Shown here: positions 35,500-44,120 of the stretch, piece by piece | Numbering within the stretch: the stretch's first letter is position 1 | Layout of the letters: each line of letters begins with the position of its first letter | Assembly (NCBI RefSeq): GCF_000422425.1 | Contig: NZ_AULT01000023.1 | Coordinates: forward strand, 1 to 64,000 | From: Oceanospirillum beijerinckii DSM 7166 | GTDB taxonomy: Bacteria; Pseudomonadota; Gammaproteobacteria; Pseudomonadales; Halomonadaceae | DNA length: 64,000 bases | Reading direction: 5' to 3' | The notes under the pieces: model-generated | Databases searched by the model: none | What the model was told of the DNA's origin: nothing | The model's input: the letters and a program-made list of their open reading frames with translations, nothing else | Program-made: the position numbers and the translations under genes

Positions 35500-35985
35500 T
35501 CAGTGCAGGTGAGGCGCAAATGCCCTTTGTTTGCAACAGGCAAAGGGTAAATTCAGATAGCGTTCAAAGTAATCTTCGTGCCGCTCTTGATGTAATAAAA
35601 TCTGGGTACACTCCTGAGCCCAATCTGCGCTATCTGATAGCCCTGCCACCCCACTTAGATGCAGAGCACGCAATGCTTTCGCTAATACAAACTGAGCCTT
35701 GTCGTAGTCCTTGTAATGCTGATAAGCATTGGCCAGATAGATAGCGGCCAGAGTTAGCTGAGTGGCAATGTTTTTTTGCTCTTGGGGATTATGATCTGCA
35801 GCTTCACACAGCAGAGACTGACAACTCAGATCAAAAGCACAGCCCAAATTAGGAATCGCCTCCTGCCATTGTTGTAACTCGTAATGCAATGCAGCATGAT
35901 TCATCCACTCAAACCAAACCTCAGCCTGTTCTGAAACAGGCATATTCAGCAGTTTACGGTGATGCTCGGTCCATAGAAATAACAT
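35500..35985 (-). CDS. Hypothetical TPR-like protein under a Fur box
   Basis: About 161 residues, all-helical by composition, with no signal peptide or membrane segment. AALHYELQQWQEAIPNLGCAFDL and LANAYQHYKDYDKAQFVLAKALRAL look like tetratricopeptide-type helix pairs. I do not recognise a named family. The start is ATG 35983-35985 because GGAG stands 8 bases upstream; a TTG two codons earlier is possible. A near-perfect Fur box lies 49 bp upstream, so the gene is probably turned on in iron shortage. Five cysteines and many histidines are present, two of them at the very end (PHLH). Confidence 0.7.
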   Translation of the reverse strand: MLFLWTEHHRKLLNMPVSEQAEVWFEWMNHAALHYELQQWQEAIPNLGCAFDLSCQSLLCEAADHNPQEQKNIATQLTLAAIYLANAYQHYKDYDKAQFVLAKALRALHLSGVAGLSDSADWAQECTQILLHQERHEDYFERYLNLPFACCKQRAFAPHLH

Positions 35986-36033
35986 TGCCAATGCTCCATA
36001 AATGAGAATACATGTTATTTATACTAAATCAAA

Positions 36034-36048
36034 TGATAATTATTCTCA
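36034..36048 (-). promoter_or_regulatory. Fur box
   Basis: TGATAATTATTCTCA matches the 7-1-7 Fur consensus TGATAATNATTATCA at 13 of 14 defined positions. It is placed upstream of the hypothetical gene on the minus strand, with a possible weaker half-site (ATGAGAATA) next to it. Confidence 0.75.
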
Positions 36049-36064
36049 AATAGAAAACAGGCAG

Positions 36065-36094
36065 AAAAAAACCGCCTTGTAGCGAGGCGGTTTT
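36065..36094 (-). terminator. Terminator downstream of uspA
   Basis: Stem ACCGCCT/AGGCGGT with a 7-base loop, flanked by an A tract and a T tract, so it can work in both directions. On the minus strand it lies 55 bp past the uspA stop and would end the TRAP-uspA transcript. Confidence 0.8.
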
Positions 36095-36148
36095 TATTTT
36101 GACTGCTTGGGCAACATTTCTGCAGTCCTGGCAGCATAAAGAGATCAC

Positions 36149-36640
36149 TCAGTGCTTCAGTGGTACAACCAGTACTGGGCGCTGACTGTTATTCATTACT
36201 TTATGAGCAGTAGAACTCAGCAGGAACTGCTCAACAGCAGAGTGGGAGCGAATACCCATTACAATCACATCGGCGTCAATCTCGTCTGCTGCTTTGACAA
36301 TCTCTCTCCAGGGTTTGCCTTCACGGATCATGGTTTTCAGCTGACCCTCTTGCAGAATTTCGCTTTCTTCCAGCTCTGTTGCACAAAACTTATCAATACG
36401 CTCCTGAAGCTTAACTTTCAGGTTCGCAAGGCCCTGCTCCTGCAGATCATGCAGAGACTGATCCACGGTGACCATATTGTTGATCAGGCTTTCTGCAGAC
36501 GAGCTTAATTTTTCGATCACGTGCAGATAGGTGATTTCAGACTTGTAGTGACCGCATAAACTCACTGCAGCACGAAATGCAGGACGGGAACCTTTTTCAA
36601 TATCAGATGCGTATAAGATTTTTTTAACACCAGGCAGCAT
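36149..36640 (-). CDS. UspA-family protein of a TRAP transporter locus (TeaD-like)
   Basis: A 163-residue single universal-stress domain: VKKILYASDIEKGSRPAFRAAVSLCGHYKSEITYLHVIE at the N-terminus and ADVIVMGIRSHSAVEQFLLSSTAHKVMNNSQRPVLVVP at the C-terminus. In ATP-binding UspA proteins the motif is GX2GX9G(S/T); here only the first Gly is kept, with Ser at the second and Ser-Ser at the third place, so nucleotide binding is uncertain. In Halomonas the homologous TeaD modulates the TeaABC TRAP transporter. The gene lies 120 bp after the DctM gene on the same strand, which suggests the same function here. Confidence 0.85.
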   Translation of the reverse strand: MLPGVKKILYASDIEKGSRPAFRAAVSLCGHYKSEITYLHVIEKLSSSAESLINNMVTVDQSLHDLQEQGLANLKVKLQERIDKFCATELEESEILQEGQLKTMIREGKPWREIVKAADEIDADVIVMGIRSHSAVEQFLLSSTAHKVMNNSQRPVLVVPLKH

Positions 36641-36760
36641 CGTTAAATCCTCTTAGAGATAGTAAATACCTGCAACGATTACATGGGTAGTCATCGATGC
36701 AGGCATTAAGCGCGACGGAGGATAGCTCAGCATATCGATACTTCGCTATCGTGCCCGTTC

Positions 36761-38089
36761 CTAGCGATACAGCAGTTCTGGCAGGAACAGAGAGATACCA
36801 GAGAATAAGGTGATCAGTGCCAGACGTACGATATCCGCGCACCAGAAAGGCGTTACACCTTTGAAGATGGTGCTTGCTTTCACATCCTTGAGCACCGCAC
36901 TGAGCACGAAAACGTTCATCCCCACTGGCGGCGTGATCAAACTGATCTCAGTCACTACCACCACTACGATACCGAACCATACCAGATCGAAGCCCAGGCT
37001 CTGTACCAATGGGTAGAAGATCGGCACTGTCAGCAGCAACATAGACAGACTTTCAAATACCATGCCCAGAACGATATAGATCAGCAGGATCACCATGATC
37101 ACCATCATTGGTGATACATCCAGGTTGGTCACAAACTCCAGCAGTTCCGCTGGTAGACCGGCACGGTTAATAAAGTCGGAGAAGATCAGTGCACCAATCA
37201 CTACCGAGAACAACATGGCAGAGGTGCGCGCCGTATCGGTCAGGATGTCGAACAGGCTACCGAAAGACAGACTCTTACGCATCAGTGCAATAACGAAAGC
37301 ACCACCGGCACCAATACCTGCTGCTTCTGTGGGTGTGAAGACACCCAGATAGATACCACCCATTACGATGGAGAACAGGATCAGCACACCCCAGACACCG
37401 TTCAGCGCTTTAATGCGCTCTGGCCATTCGAGTTTCTCACCACAAGGTCCTGCTTCTGGATTGCGCCATACCACATAACGTACCGCGCCCAGATAGAGCA
37501 GAATACCCAGGAAGCCTGGGATAAAGCCCGCCGCAAACAATTCACGGATACTGCTCTCGGTTAACAGACCATAGATCACCAGAATGACGCTGGGCGGAAT
37601 CAAAATACCCAGCGTACCACCGGCTGCAATCGAGGCCGTGGCCAGTGAATCGGAGTAGCCATACTTACGCATTGGCGGCATCGCTACTTTTGCCATGGTG
37701 GCAGAAGTTGCCAGACTGGAACCACAGATGGCAGAAAAACCACCACAGGCTACAACAGTCGCCATGGACAGACCGCCCTTCTTATGGCCCAGAAAGGCGT
37801 TGGAAGCACGATAAAGCTCATGAGACAGACCTGACTTGGTTACCAGGTTACCCATCAGAATAAATAGAGGGATTACAGATAAGCTGTATTCCTGGGCTGT
37901 ATCAACAACCCGTTTTGACGCCATGGATAGGGCACCGGTCCATCGGAAATCCATGAAGTTATCAAAGCTTAAGCCCTGCATAAATGCAAAACCGAAGAAG
38001 CCCACCAGGCCCATCGCAAAAGCAATAGGTACCCTGAGCACTACGATAATCAGCAGCAGGATCGCAAAGCCGGTCAGTGCAGTAATCAT
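36761..38089 (-). CDS. dctM: TRAP transporter large membrane subunit (DctM)
   Basis: 442 residues, about 12 membrane helices. Typical DctM parts are SVIPLFILMGNLVTKSGLSHELYRASNAFLGHKKGGLSMATVVACGGFSAICGSSLATSATMAKVAMPPMRKYGYSDSLATASIAAGGTLGILIPPSVILVIYG and, later, GVFTPTEAAGIGAGGAF and TPPVGMNVFVLSAV. It is the sodium-coupled channel subunit of the uptake system. It starts 52 bp after dctQ. Confidence 0.95.
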   Translation of the reverse strand: MITALTGFAILLLIIVVLRVPIAFAMGLVGFFGFAFMQGLSFDNFMDFRWTGALSMASKRVVDTAQEYSLSVIPLFILMGNLVTKSGLSHELYRASNAFLGHKKGGLSMATVVACGGFSAICGSSLATSATMAKVAMPPMRKYGYSDSLATASIAAGGTLGILIPPSVILVIYGLLTESSIRELFAAGFIPGFLGILLYLGAVRYVVWRNPEAGPCGEKLEWPERIKALNGVWGVLILFSIVMGGIYLGVFTPTEAAGIGAGGAFVIALMRKSLSFGSLFDILTDTARTSAMLFSVVIGALIFSDFINRAGLPAELLEFVTNLDVSPMMVIMVILLIYIVLGMVFESLSMLLLTVPIFYPLVQSLGFDLVWFGIVVVVVTEISLITPPVGMNVFVLSAVLKDVKASTIFKGVTPFWCADIVRLALITLFSGISLFLPELLYR

Positions 38090-38141
38090 TGGAAAAAATA
38101 CCTGTGATTGTTAGCCGTAATTATTGTTAATCTGCTGAAGA

Positions 38142-38657
38142 CTAGTCTTTGGATAAAACAAGTTGTCGATATACGCCATAGGTGATCATGGCACCTGCAG
38201 TCACCCAGCTCATGATCGCGACATACTCGATAATGTAACCCACAGGCCATTGCAGATATTCCGTGACCTCCTCACGACGGAAGGAACGATCAGCCAGGTA
38301 CAAAATACGCTCAGCCAGGAAGTACAGGGATGTAGAGATTAAAAATGCTGAGATCAAACCCAGAACTTTCAGTACGGTGTTGCTCATCCAGCGATCCAGG
38401 ATATCCACTACAACCTGACCACCACGCCAGGTAATAACAGGCATCTCGGCGAAAACCAGAATCGCAATTCCCATCTCTGTCAGTTCGGTTGCCCCATCGA
38501 CTGCGTTGCCCAAAAAGTAACGGCCAAACACATCCGCGCAGGTCAGCATCATTAAGAAAAACAGTGTTAAAGCCGCAATTAACTCAAGAAAAAAGGCCAG
38601 CCAGGCGACTGGCCCTTTTTCTTCGTAGTGCGCGGCAAGCCAGGCACTAAACGTCAT
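38142..38657 (-). CDS. dctQ: TRAP transporter small membrane subunit (DctQ)
   Basis: 171 residues with four membrane helices. The first is LAFFLELIAALTLFFLMMLTCADVFGRYFLGN, including the typical D-x-F-x-R-Y, and later FAEMPVITWRGGQVVVDIL matches the DctQ family. GGAG lies 7 bases before the ATG. It sits between dctP and dctM in the same operon. Confidence 0.93.
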   Translation of the reverse strand: MTFSAWLAAHYEEKGPVAWLAFFLELIAALTLFFLMMLTCADVFGRYFLGNAVDGATELTEMGIAILVFAEMPVITWRGGQVVVDILDRWMSNTVLKVLGLISAFLISTSLYFLAERILYLADRSFRREEVTEYLQWPVGYIIEYVAIMSWVTAGAMITYGVYRQLVLSKD

Positions 38658-38686
38658 ACAAATGCTCCTCAGTTAGCCCAATGGCC

Positions 38687-39706
38687 TTATTGACCATAGC
38701 TACGAGCGATCTGACGCAGTTCAGCCAGAGCAGCTTTAGCGTCAACACCACGATCTTCTACAGACTTCAGGAAAGCTTCATCCATACCTTTAGTCAGCGC
38801 CTCAAACTCTTTCGCCAGAGGATCGCCTGCTTTGACTACAGTGACGTTCACACCATCTTCAAGCGCTGCTTTCAGACCTTCTTCATCACCGGCATCCCAT
38901 GCACGGCCCGCCATAGCAGATAGTTTCTCACCGGAAACACTCAGAATCGCTTCACGATCTTTTGCATCCAGATCCGCCAGGAAGTCCGGGTTCATAAACA
39001 TCGCGAAGCTACCCAGGTACATACCACCAGGCAGTGCAATTACGTTTTTAGCCACTTCTTTCAGACGCAGAGACTTCTGCTCACCCATAGGGATGAATAC
39101 ACCGTCAATTACGCCCTGCTGCATCATTTCATATACTTTAGGAGCCGGAGCACCTACTGCAGTTACACCCATACGGTGACCCAGTTCACCCTGAACACCA
39201 CCGCCCAGACGGATTTTCTTACCTTCCAGATCTGCCAGTGAGTTGATCGGATCAGCCATATGGATCTGACCAGGACCGTGGGTAAACAGACCAATGACCT
39301 CCAGACCTTCATGCTCGTCTGCTTGCGCAAAATACTTTTCAAAAACACGCCAGTGAGCAACAGATGCTGCTTCAGCAGAAGCGCCCAGCAGAGGTTGCTC
39401 TACCGCTTGAGTCAGTTTAAAACGACCTGGAACATAGCCGTGGTAGCTGAAAGATGCGTCAATAACGCCATCTTCTACCAGTTCATACATGGTTTTAGGG
39501 TGGCCCAGACCGTACTCAACGACGACCTCGACACGACCTTCTGTAGCTTCTTCAACCCACTTAGCCCAGGTTGGCCATACAACAGCGTTTTGAGGGTGGC
39601 TTGGTGGCAACCAGCTACCGACTCGCAGTGTCGTATCCGCAGCCATTACAGAAGTTGATAAGGCTACGCCAGCCAGCAGTGCAGGGAGCTTTTTCAGCAG
39701 TCTCAT
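38687..39706 (-). CDS. dctP: TRAP transporter substrate-binding protein (DctP)
   Basis: 339 residues, beginning with a cleavable signal peptide (LLKKLPALLAGVALSTSVMA, cut after residue 22), so it acts in the periplasm. The fold follows DctP: TTLRVGSWLPPSHPQNAVVWPTWAKWVEEATEGRVEVV, then ADPINSLADLEGKKIRLGGGVQGELGHRMG and PAPKVYEMMQQGVIDGVFIP, where a conserved arginine (KIRLG) usually holds a carboxylate. The substrate is therefore probably an organic acid; the divergent HpaR-like gene hints at an aromatic acid. GGAG precedes the ATG. Confidence 0.94.
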   Translation of the reverse strand: MRLLKKLPALLAGVALSTSVMAADTTLRVGSWLPPSHPQNAVVWPTWAKWVEEATEGRVEVVVEYGLGHPKTMYELVEDGVIDASFSYHGYVPGRFKLTQAVEQPLLGASAEAASVAHWRVFEKYFAQADEHEGLEVIGLFTHGPGQIHMADPINSLADLEGKKIRLGGGVQGELGHRMGVTAVGAPAPKVYEMMQQGVIDGVFIPMGEQKSLRLKEVAKNVIALPGGMYLGSFAMFMNPDFLADLDAKDREAILSVSGEKLSAMAGRAWDAGDEEGLKAALEDGVNVTVVKAGDPLAKEFEALTKGMDEAFLKSVEDRGVDAKAALAELRQIARSYGQ

Positions 39707-40282
39707 ATGGGTTCTCCAATTTGCCTTTGTTGAATAATTGTTGTTTTTAATTAAGTTGCTTCAAGATTTGCCTGTGCAATCCAGGCTCGTGGCATTCAGC
39801 CCATTCCATCGGGATTTAGTTAAGATATTAATTAACATATTAACCAAATGCAATGCTGTTTCAGGTTGTCACACCTGAATTTATGTTCACCAAGGAACAA
39901 AATAGCTTGAATTAAACTGAGCAAAAAGCAACTTCTGGAGAATATATTACAAAAAAGAGGATAATGACAGTAGGTAATGTACCACTTTAGAAACAGGTCT
40001 AAAGACTACATTTTCGTGGCTTTGACTTAGTTAAGACAGTTTCAAAGTAAAAAACCAGGATACACAAACTGAGCAGAGGGTGTTACTTAGTGAACACCTA
40101 ATCCCGCCAGATTTAACTGGCGCGCTGCAAAACCAAGCTCAACCTAAGCCTAGCGAAAAAAGCGTGTTCACGCTCAGAAAAATTATCACTCATGGTATAA
40201 AAAAGCAGGGCTTGCATATTTTTTGCTCATCGTGACAATAAAAGAGATAATATGTTAACTATTTTTAAAACCGTGGGCTGAC
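39707..40282. other. 576-bp divergent promoter region of dctPQM and hpaR-like genes
   Basis: No gene seen. It contains a long AT-rich palindrome at 39819-39844 and a GTTAACT at 40254 close to the regulator start; the rest is AT-rich sequence without strong structure. Confidence 0.5.
39819..39844. promoter_or_regulatory. Putative MarR/HpaR operator upstream of dctP
   Basis: An imperfect 26-bp palindrome with GTTAA and TTAAC ends around a TTAATTAA centre, two mismatched pairs in total. It is located 113 bp before dctP, a good place for the divergently encoded MarR-type regulator. Confidence 0.5.
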
Positions 40283-40705
40283 ATGCGAAAATTTGAAGAT
40301 TCACTGCCACTACAACTATTAAAAGCTCGTGATGCTTCCATGAACTTTTTCCGCCCTCTGTTACAGGAAAACGGAGTTACAGAACAACAGTGGCGTATCC
40401 TGCGAGCCCTACATGCTTATGACGAGCTTGAAACCAAACAGCTGGCAAAACACTGCTGTATGTTAAGCCCCAGCCTGACAGGTATTGTTAATCGTCTGGA
40501 ACAGCAGGGCTATATCCAACGCCGTAAATCGCCGGAAGATCAACGTCGAATTCTGCTCAGCCTGACCGATAAGGCACGCGACCTGTTTGATAAGATGAGC
40601 CCGGATGTAGACGCTCGTTATAAGGCCTTTATTGATAAGTTTGGTGAAGAGAAGCTACAGCAATTAATGACACTATTAACTGAACTCAGTGAGCTGAAGC
40701 CTTAA
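40283..40705 (+). CDS. MarR-family regulator resembling HpaR
   Basis: 140 residues with a winged helix (residues ~35-95). It resembles E. coli HpaR as remembered: DSLPLQLLKARDASMNFFRPLLQENGVTEQQWRILRAL, then CCMLSPSLTGIVNRLEQQGYIQRRKSPEDQRRILLSLTDKA. HpaR represses homoprotocatechuate degradation genes and responds to aromatic acids. No such catabolic genes are in the window, so its target is inferred to be the divergent TRAP operon. No good ribosome site precedes the ATG. Confidence 0.82.
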   Translation: MRKFEDSLPLQLLKARDASMNFFRPLLQENGVTEQQWRILRALHAYDELETKQLAKHCCMLSPSLTGIVNRLEQQGYIQRRKSPEDQRRILLSLTDKARDLFDKMSPDVDARYKAFIDKFGEEKLQQLMTLLTELSELKP

Positions 40706-40958
40706 GCCTGCACTAATTAAGGTTTAATCACTTTGCTTCTGATCAGAGCCTATTCAACGCTTGGCAGTAAGCATTAACAACGCCATATTTTGGAATCTAA
40801 CGTTTATCGTTGCACCAAGGGCTACATATAGCCTAAAAGCAACAGATAAAAAGAGGCCCCTGAGACTATGTATTCTGACTTACAGAAAAATCACAGGGGC
40901 TGGGGATAAGAGTCCTGACGCTAATTATCTTAGTCTAAATCCAACTAAATAAGGATAA

Positions 40959-43454
40959 CTATTTTTCCCCTCCGGATTGACTGGCATTTCTGTCATCAGG
41001 CGCCTGATCTGCTCCACTCTGATTCGGTCTATCACTATTCGGCCTATCACTTAGATCAGATACCAGATCACTGTCCTGTATCTGGTCAGATTCCACCAGT
41101 GCCTCGACCACGCCTGAAGCACTTTCCGGTACGGCTTCAACCACTGCAGCACCAATATCCACTGCTTGATCCGGTGCCGCTTCAGACAGACGATTTACCA
41201 GCTCTACCGCTTCCTGAGAGATATTGGATTCAGAGCTGTTATCGATACTGTCAGATGAAACCTTCATCTCTTCTGTATCGCGCTCTGAACTCTGCACTAC
41301 TCTGCGCTTCGTATCGACTACCGTATTTTCTTCCGGGCCAAAGCTACAGGTTTCCTCATCGGCTTGAGCTGAGATGCTAGTCGAGTCTTCCAGGTTCTTT
41401 TCATTGTGCGGATCTTCACTCTCCGTCTGACGCTCGGAAATTGTATTGGCATATTCTGTTGCAATAGCAACCGCCGCTTCCGGTTGAGCCTCTACTACTG
41501 CAACGCCAATATCCATGGCGTGCTCAGGGGCGGCTTCCGCCAGACGGGTTACCAGCTCAGCGGCGTCCTGATCATTAATCACGTGCTCACGACTCAGGTC
41601 TTCAGAGCCCCATTCAGGTAGGCTGCTGGCTACTTCTGTTGCGACATTGACCGCACTGTCTGGCACAGCCTCTACAATAGTAGTCGCCATCTCAATAGTA
41701 TGTTCCGGTGCCAGTTCAGACAGCTGGCTCACCAGGTCAGCCGCATCCTGCTCGGAGGTATCATCTTCACGATCAGCGGGACGAACAGACGCACGCTCTT
41801 CACTCATCACCTGAGCATAATATTCCGCTACTTCTACCGCAGACTCAGGAGCAGATTCCACGGCAACCCTAGCCATATCAATACGCAGTTCCGGCAGAGT
41901 ACGACCGATCTCTGCAGCAACGCTTACCACCTCATCCGGTGCCGCCTCTGCAAGCTTACGTACCAGCTCATACGCCAAGTCAGGAGTTGCTTTAACCATC
42001 GCGGAGGTCACTTCAAGTATCTGATCCGGTACGGTTTCCAGCATCACCTCGTACAGACGTAACGGATCAACACCATCAACCTTGGCCACTTCAGCGGCAA
42101 TTTCAACGCCTTGTTCTGGCTTAGCAACCACCAGAGCTTTTGCCATACGAACCGCAGTGGCAGGGTCTTGCTCAGCGATTTCTACCGCAGTCTGAGCCTC
42201 TGGACTTAATGGCATAATGGCTTCGACATACTCGGTCCGAGGGTCAAGATTAACACCCGCAGGTACAGCACCGCTTTGCATAACAAAGTTTTCCTGTTCT
42301 TCTGCTGGCAATGCCGTGCGCACACGCATCTGCAACACGACAAATGCCGCCAGCATCAACTGGATACAACCCAGGAAATAGAACAAGGCGTCATTACCAA
42401 ACTGTCTCATCACCAGAGAAACACCGTAAGGGCCAAAGGCACCACCGATAGAGAAAGCCATAATCAGACTACCCATCGCGGCTACCATCTCACTTTGTTT
42501 CAGCTTATCAAATACTTCGGAGATACTTAGCGGATAGGTACAGGCGATAATACCTGCCGATATAGCCGTTGTGACCGACATCGCAATAAACCGCTGCATC
42601 TCGGCCAGAACCTGAACTGAGAAACCCACTGCGCTGGATAACAGCAGTGCCATAAACAACACCGAGCGACGATCAAAGCGGTCTGATAGATACCCCACCG
42701 GGAATTGCAGCAAAAATGCGCCCAGAATTGCGGAACCGGCATATAACGATAGATCAAAGCCCGTAATACCATAATGAGACGCAAACAGAGGGACCAGGTT
42801 AAATACCGCTGAATAGATAATCCCTGAGGTAAAACAAGCCACCACACCCAGAGGTGAACGCTTAAACAGAGCAATAATTGACATGGATTCTGTATCAGAT
42901 ACCTCGGGGCCGCGCTGACGACTCCAGGCCATAGGTACCACGGCAAGACACAGGATAATACCAGCCAGTACAAACAGGATTGCCTCCGCCGGTGATGCCA
43001 GGTTAATCAGGAATTGACCGGCAAACATAGCCCCCAATACCACTGCGTTGTAAAACGCCAGGATTTTACCCCGAGTCTCTTTTGTCGAAGCACCGTTAAG
43101 CCAGCTTTCCATGGCTGTATAGGCGCAGGCACAGCAGAAGCCAATCAACACCCGCATTGCGCCCCATAGAATCGGATCAGTATACAGGCTACAGATCAGA
43201 ATACTCACCGCTGCCAATGCAATAGAACCGGCAAACATACGGATATGGCCCGAACGATTAATCAGGTTTTTACTCAGCAGACTACCTGCCAGCATGCCGA
43301 TATAATAAAGAGACAACACCATACCTATAGTATCGGTGCTCATCTGCTCCAGCTGCATACGCACGGGCAGTAAAATATTAATCAAACCGTTGCCAAGCAT
43401 CAGGATGAAACAGCTGACAAACAACGACAATAAAGGCGTAATAGTTGAGCGCAC
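40959..43454 (-). CDS. MFS transporter with a long repeated cytoplasmic tail
   Basis: 831 residues. Residues ~1-385 are a 12-helix major facilitator domain (LFVSCFILMLGNGLINILLPVRM; RSGHIRMFAGS; GYLSDRFDRRSVLFMALLLS), of a type common in proteobacteria (YcaD-like). The remaining ~440 residues are soluble and acidic with at least eight imperfect repeats of about 25-30 residues (patterns such as LVTRLAEAAPEHAMDIGVAVVEAQPEAAVAIA), and then a Ser/Asp-rich end. Standard MFS proteins are ~400 residues. The start is GTG 43452-43454. The substrate is unknown. It is transcribed divergently from cofG. Confidence 0.85.
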   Translation of the reverse strand: MRSTITPLLSLFVSCFILMLGNGLINILLPVRMQLEQMSTDTIGMVLSLYYIGMLAGSLLSKNLINRSGHIRMFAGSIALAAVSILICSLYTDPILWGAMRVLIGFCCACAYTAMESWLNGASTKETRGKILAFYNAVVLGAMFAGQFLINLASPAEAILFVLAGIILCLAVVPMAWSRQRGPEVSDTESMSIIALFKRSPLGVVACFTSGIIYSAVFNLVPLFASHYGITGFDLSLYAGSAILGAFLLQFPVGYLSDRFDRRSVLFMALLLSSAVGFSVQVLAEMQRFIAMSVTTAISAGIIACTYPLSISEVFDKLKQSEMVAAMGSLIMAFSIGGAFGPYGVSLVMRQFGNDALFYFLGCIQLMLAAFVVLQMRVRTALPAEEQENFVMQSGAVPAGVNLDPRTEYVEAIMPLSPEAQTAVEIAEQDPATAVRMAKALVVAKPEQGVEIAAEVAKVDGVDPLRLYEVMLETVPDQILEVTSAMVKATPDLAYELVRKLAEAAPDEVVSVAAEIGRTLPELRIDMARVAVESAPESAVEVAEYYAQVMSEERASVRPADREDDTSEQDAADLVSQLSELAPEHTIEMATTIVEAVPDSAVNVATEVASSLPEWGSEDLSREHVINDQDAAELVTRLAEAAPEHAMDIGVAVVEAQPEAAVAIATEYANTISERQTESEDPHNEKNLEDSTSISAQADEETCSFGPEENTVVDTKRRVVQSSERDTEEMKVSSDSIDNSSESNISQEAVELVNRLSEAAPDQAVDIGAAVVEAVPESASGVVEALVESDQIQDSDLVSDLSDRPNSDRPNQSGADQAPDDRNASQSGGEK

Positions 43455-44013
43455 GGCAGTACTCAGATTTTAAACGGGTGAATTTAGTGGCTTTATGCAG
43501 GAAGTTAGCCTGAACAAGCTAACGAGGCGGCGAGTATAGGGATGAGGTATCTCAAATGGAACCCCTGGATTCACTAAAGCTTTCCTTTCTTTAAGTCAAT
43601 GGTTAGATTACTAATAATTAGAACCATAACTTTTATAAAGCGCGATTACAACCCATTAAAAAGAAAGCGCGGGCTCTAAAATAATAAGGATAAGCCAGCA
43701 ATCTATTTAAGTATTTAAGCCACTACTTACATCACTAAAATATGATTTGATCATATGGGCTAAATCAAGTCTGTTTCTAGTCATTTTCACTGATGAAAGC
43801 CCCCTACATTTCGGCCCCTAATTTAAAAAAACTCTGTCGAATAACAAAAAATAACCCAACTCTTTATCCAAAGGTCGATTGTACTAACCGATCATGCAAG
43901 ATTATTCATGAATAACCATTCCAACGATAAGTCTCTCCGTACCTGAGACTGTGCAAGATTCTATCTGTAGAAAACTGTCGCTTTTCATCATGTAAATCGT
44001 AAATATTAAAAAT

Positions 44014-44042
44014 TTGACCGTATGGTAAAATAAATCTATATT
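44014..44042 (+). promoter_or_regulatory. cofG promoter overlapping a RutR-type operator
   Basis: TTGACC (44014-44019) and TATATT (44037-44042) are 17 bp apart, a good sigma-70 pair. The palindrome TTGACC-GTAT-GGTAAA (44014-44029) starts at the -35 box, so the bound regulator would exclude RNA polymerase. Confidence 0.75.
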
Positions 44043-44120
44043 GAGTTCACTCTCTTGGATATGGTGCTGCCAAACCCATACCGATGACTAAAATAAAAAT
44101 ACGATCTGGGAGGATAAGCG

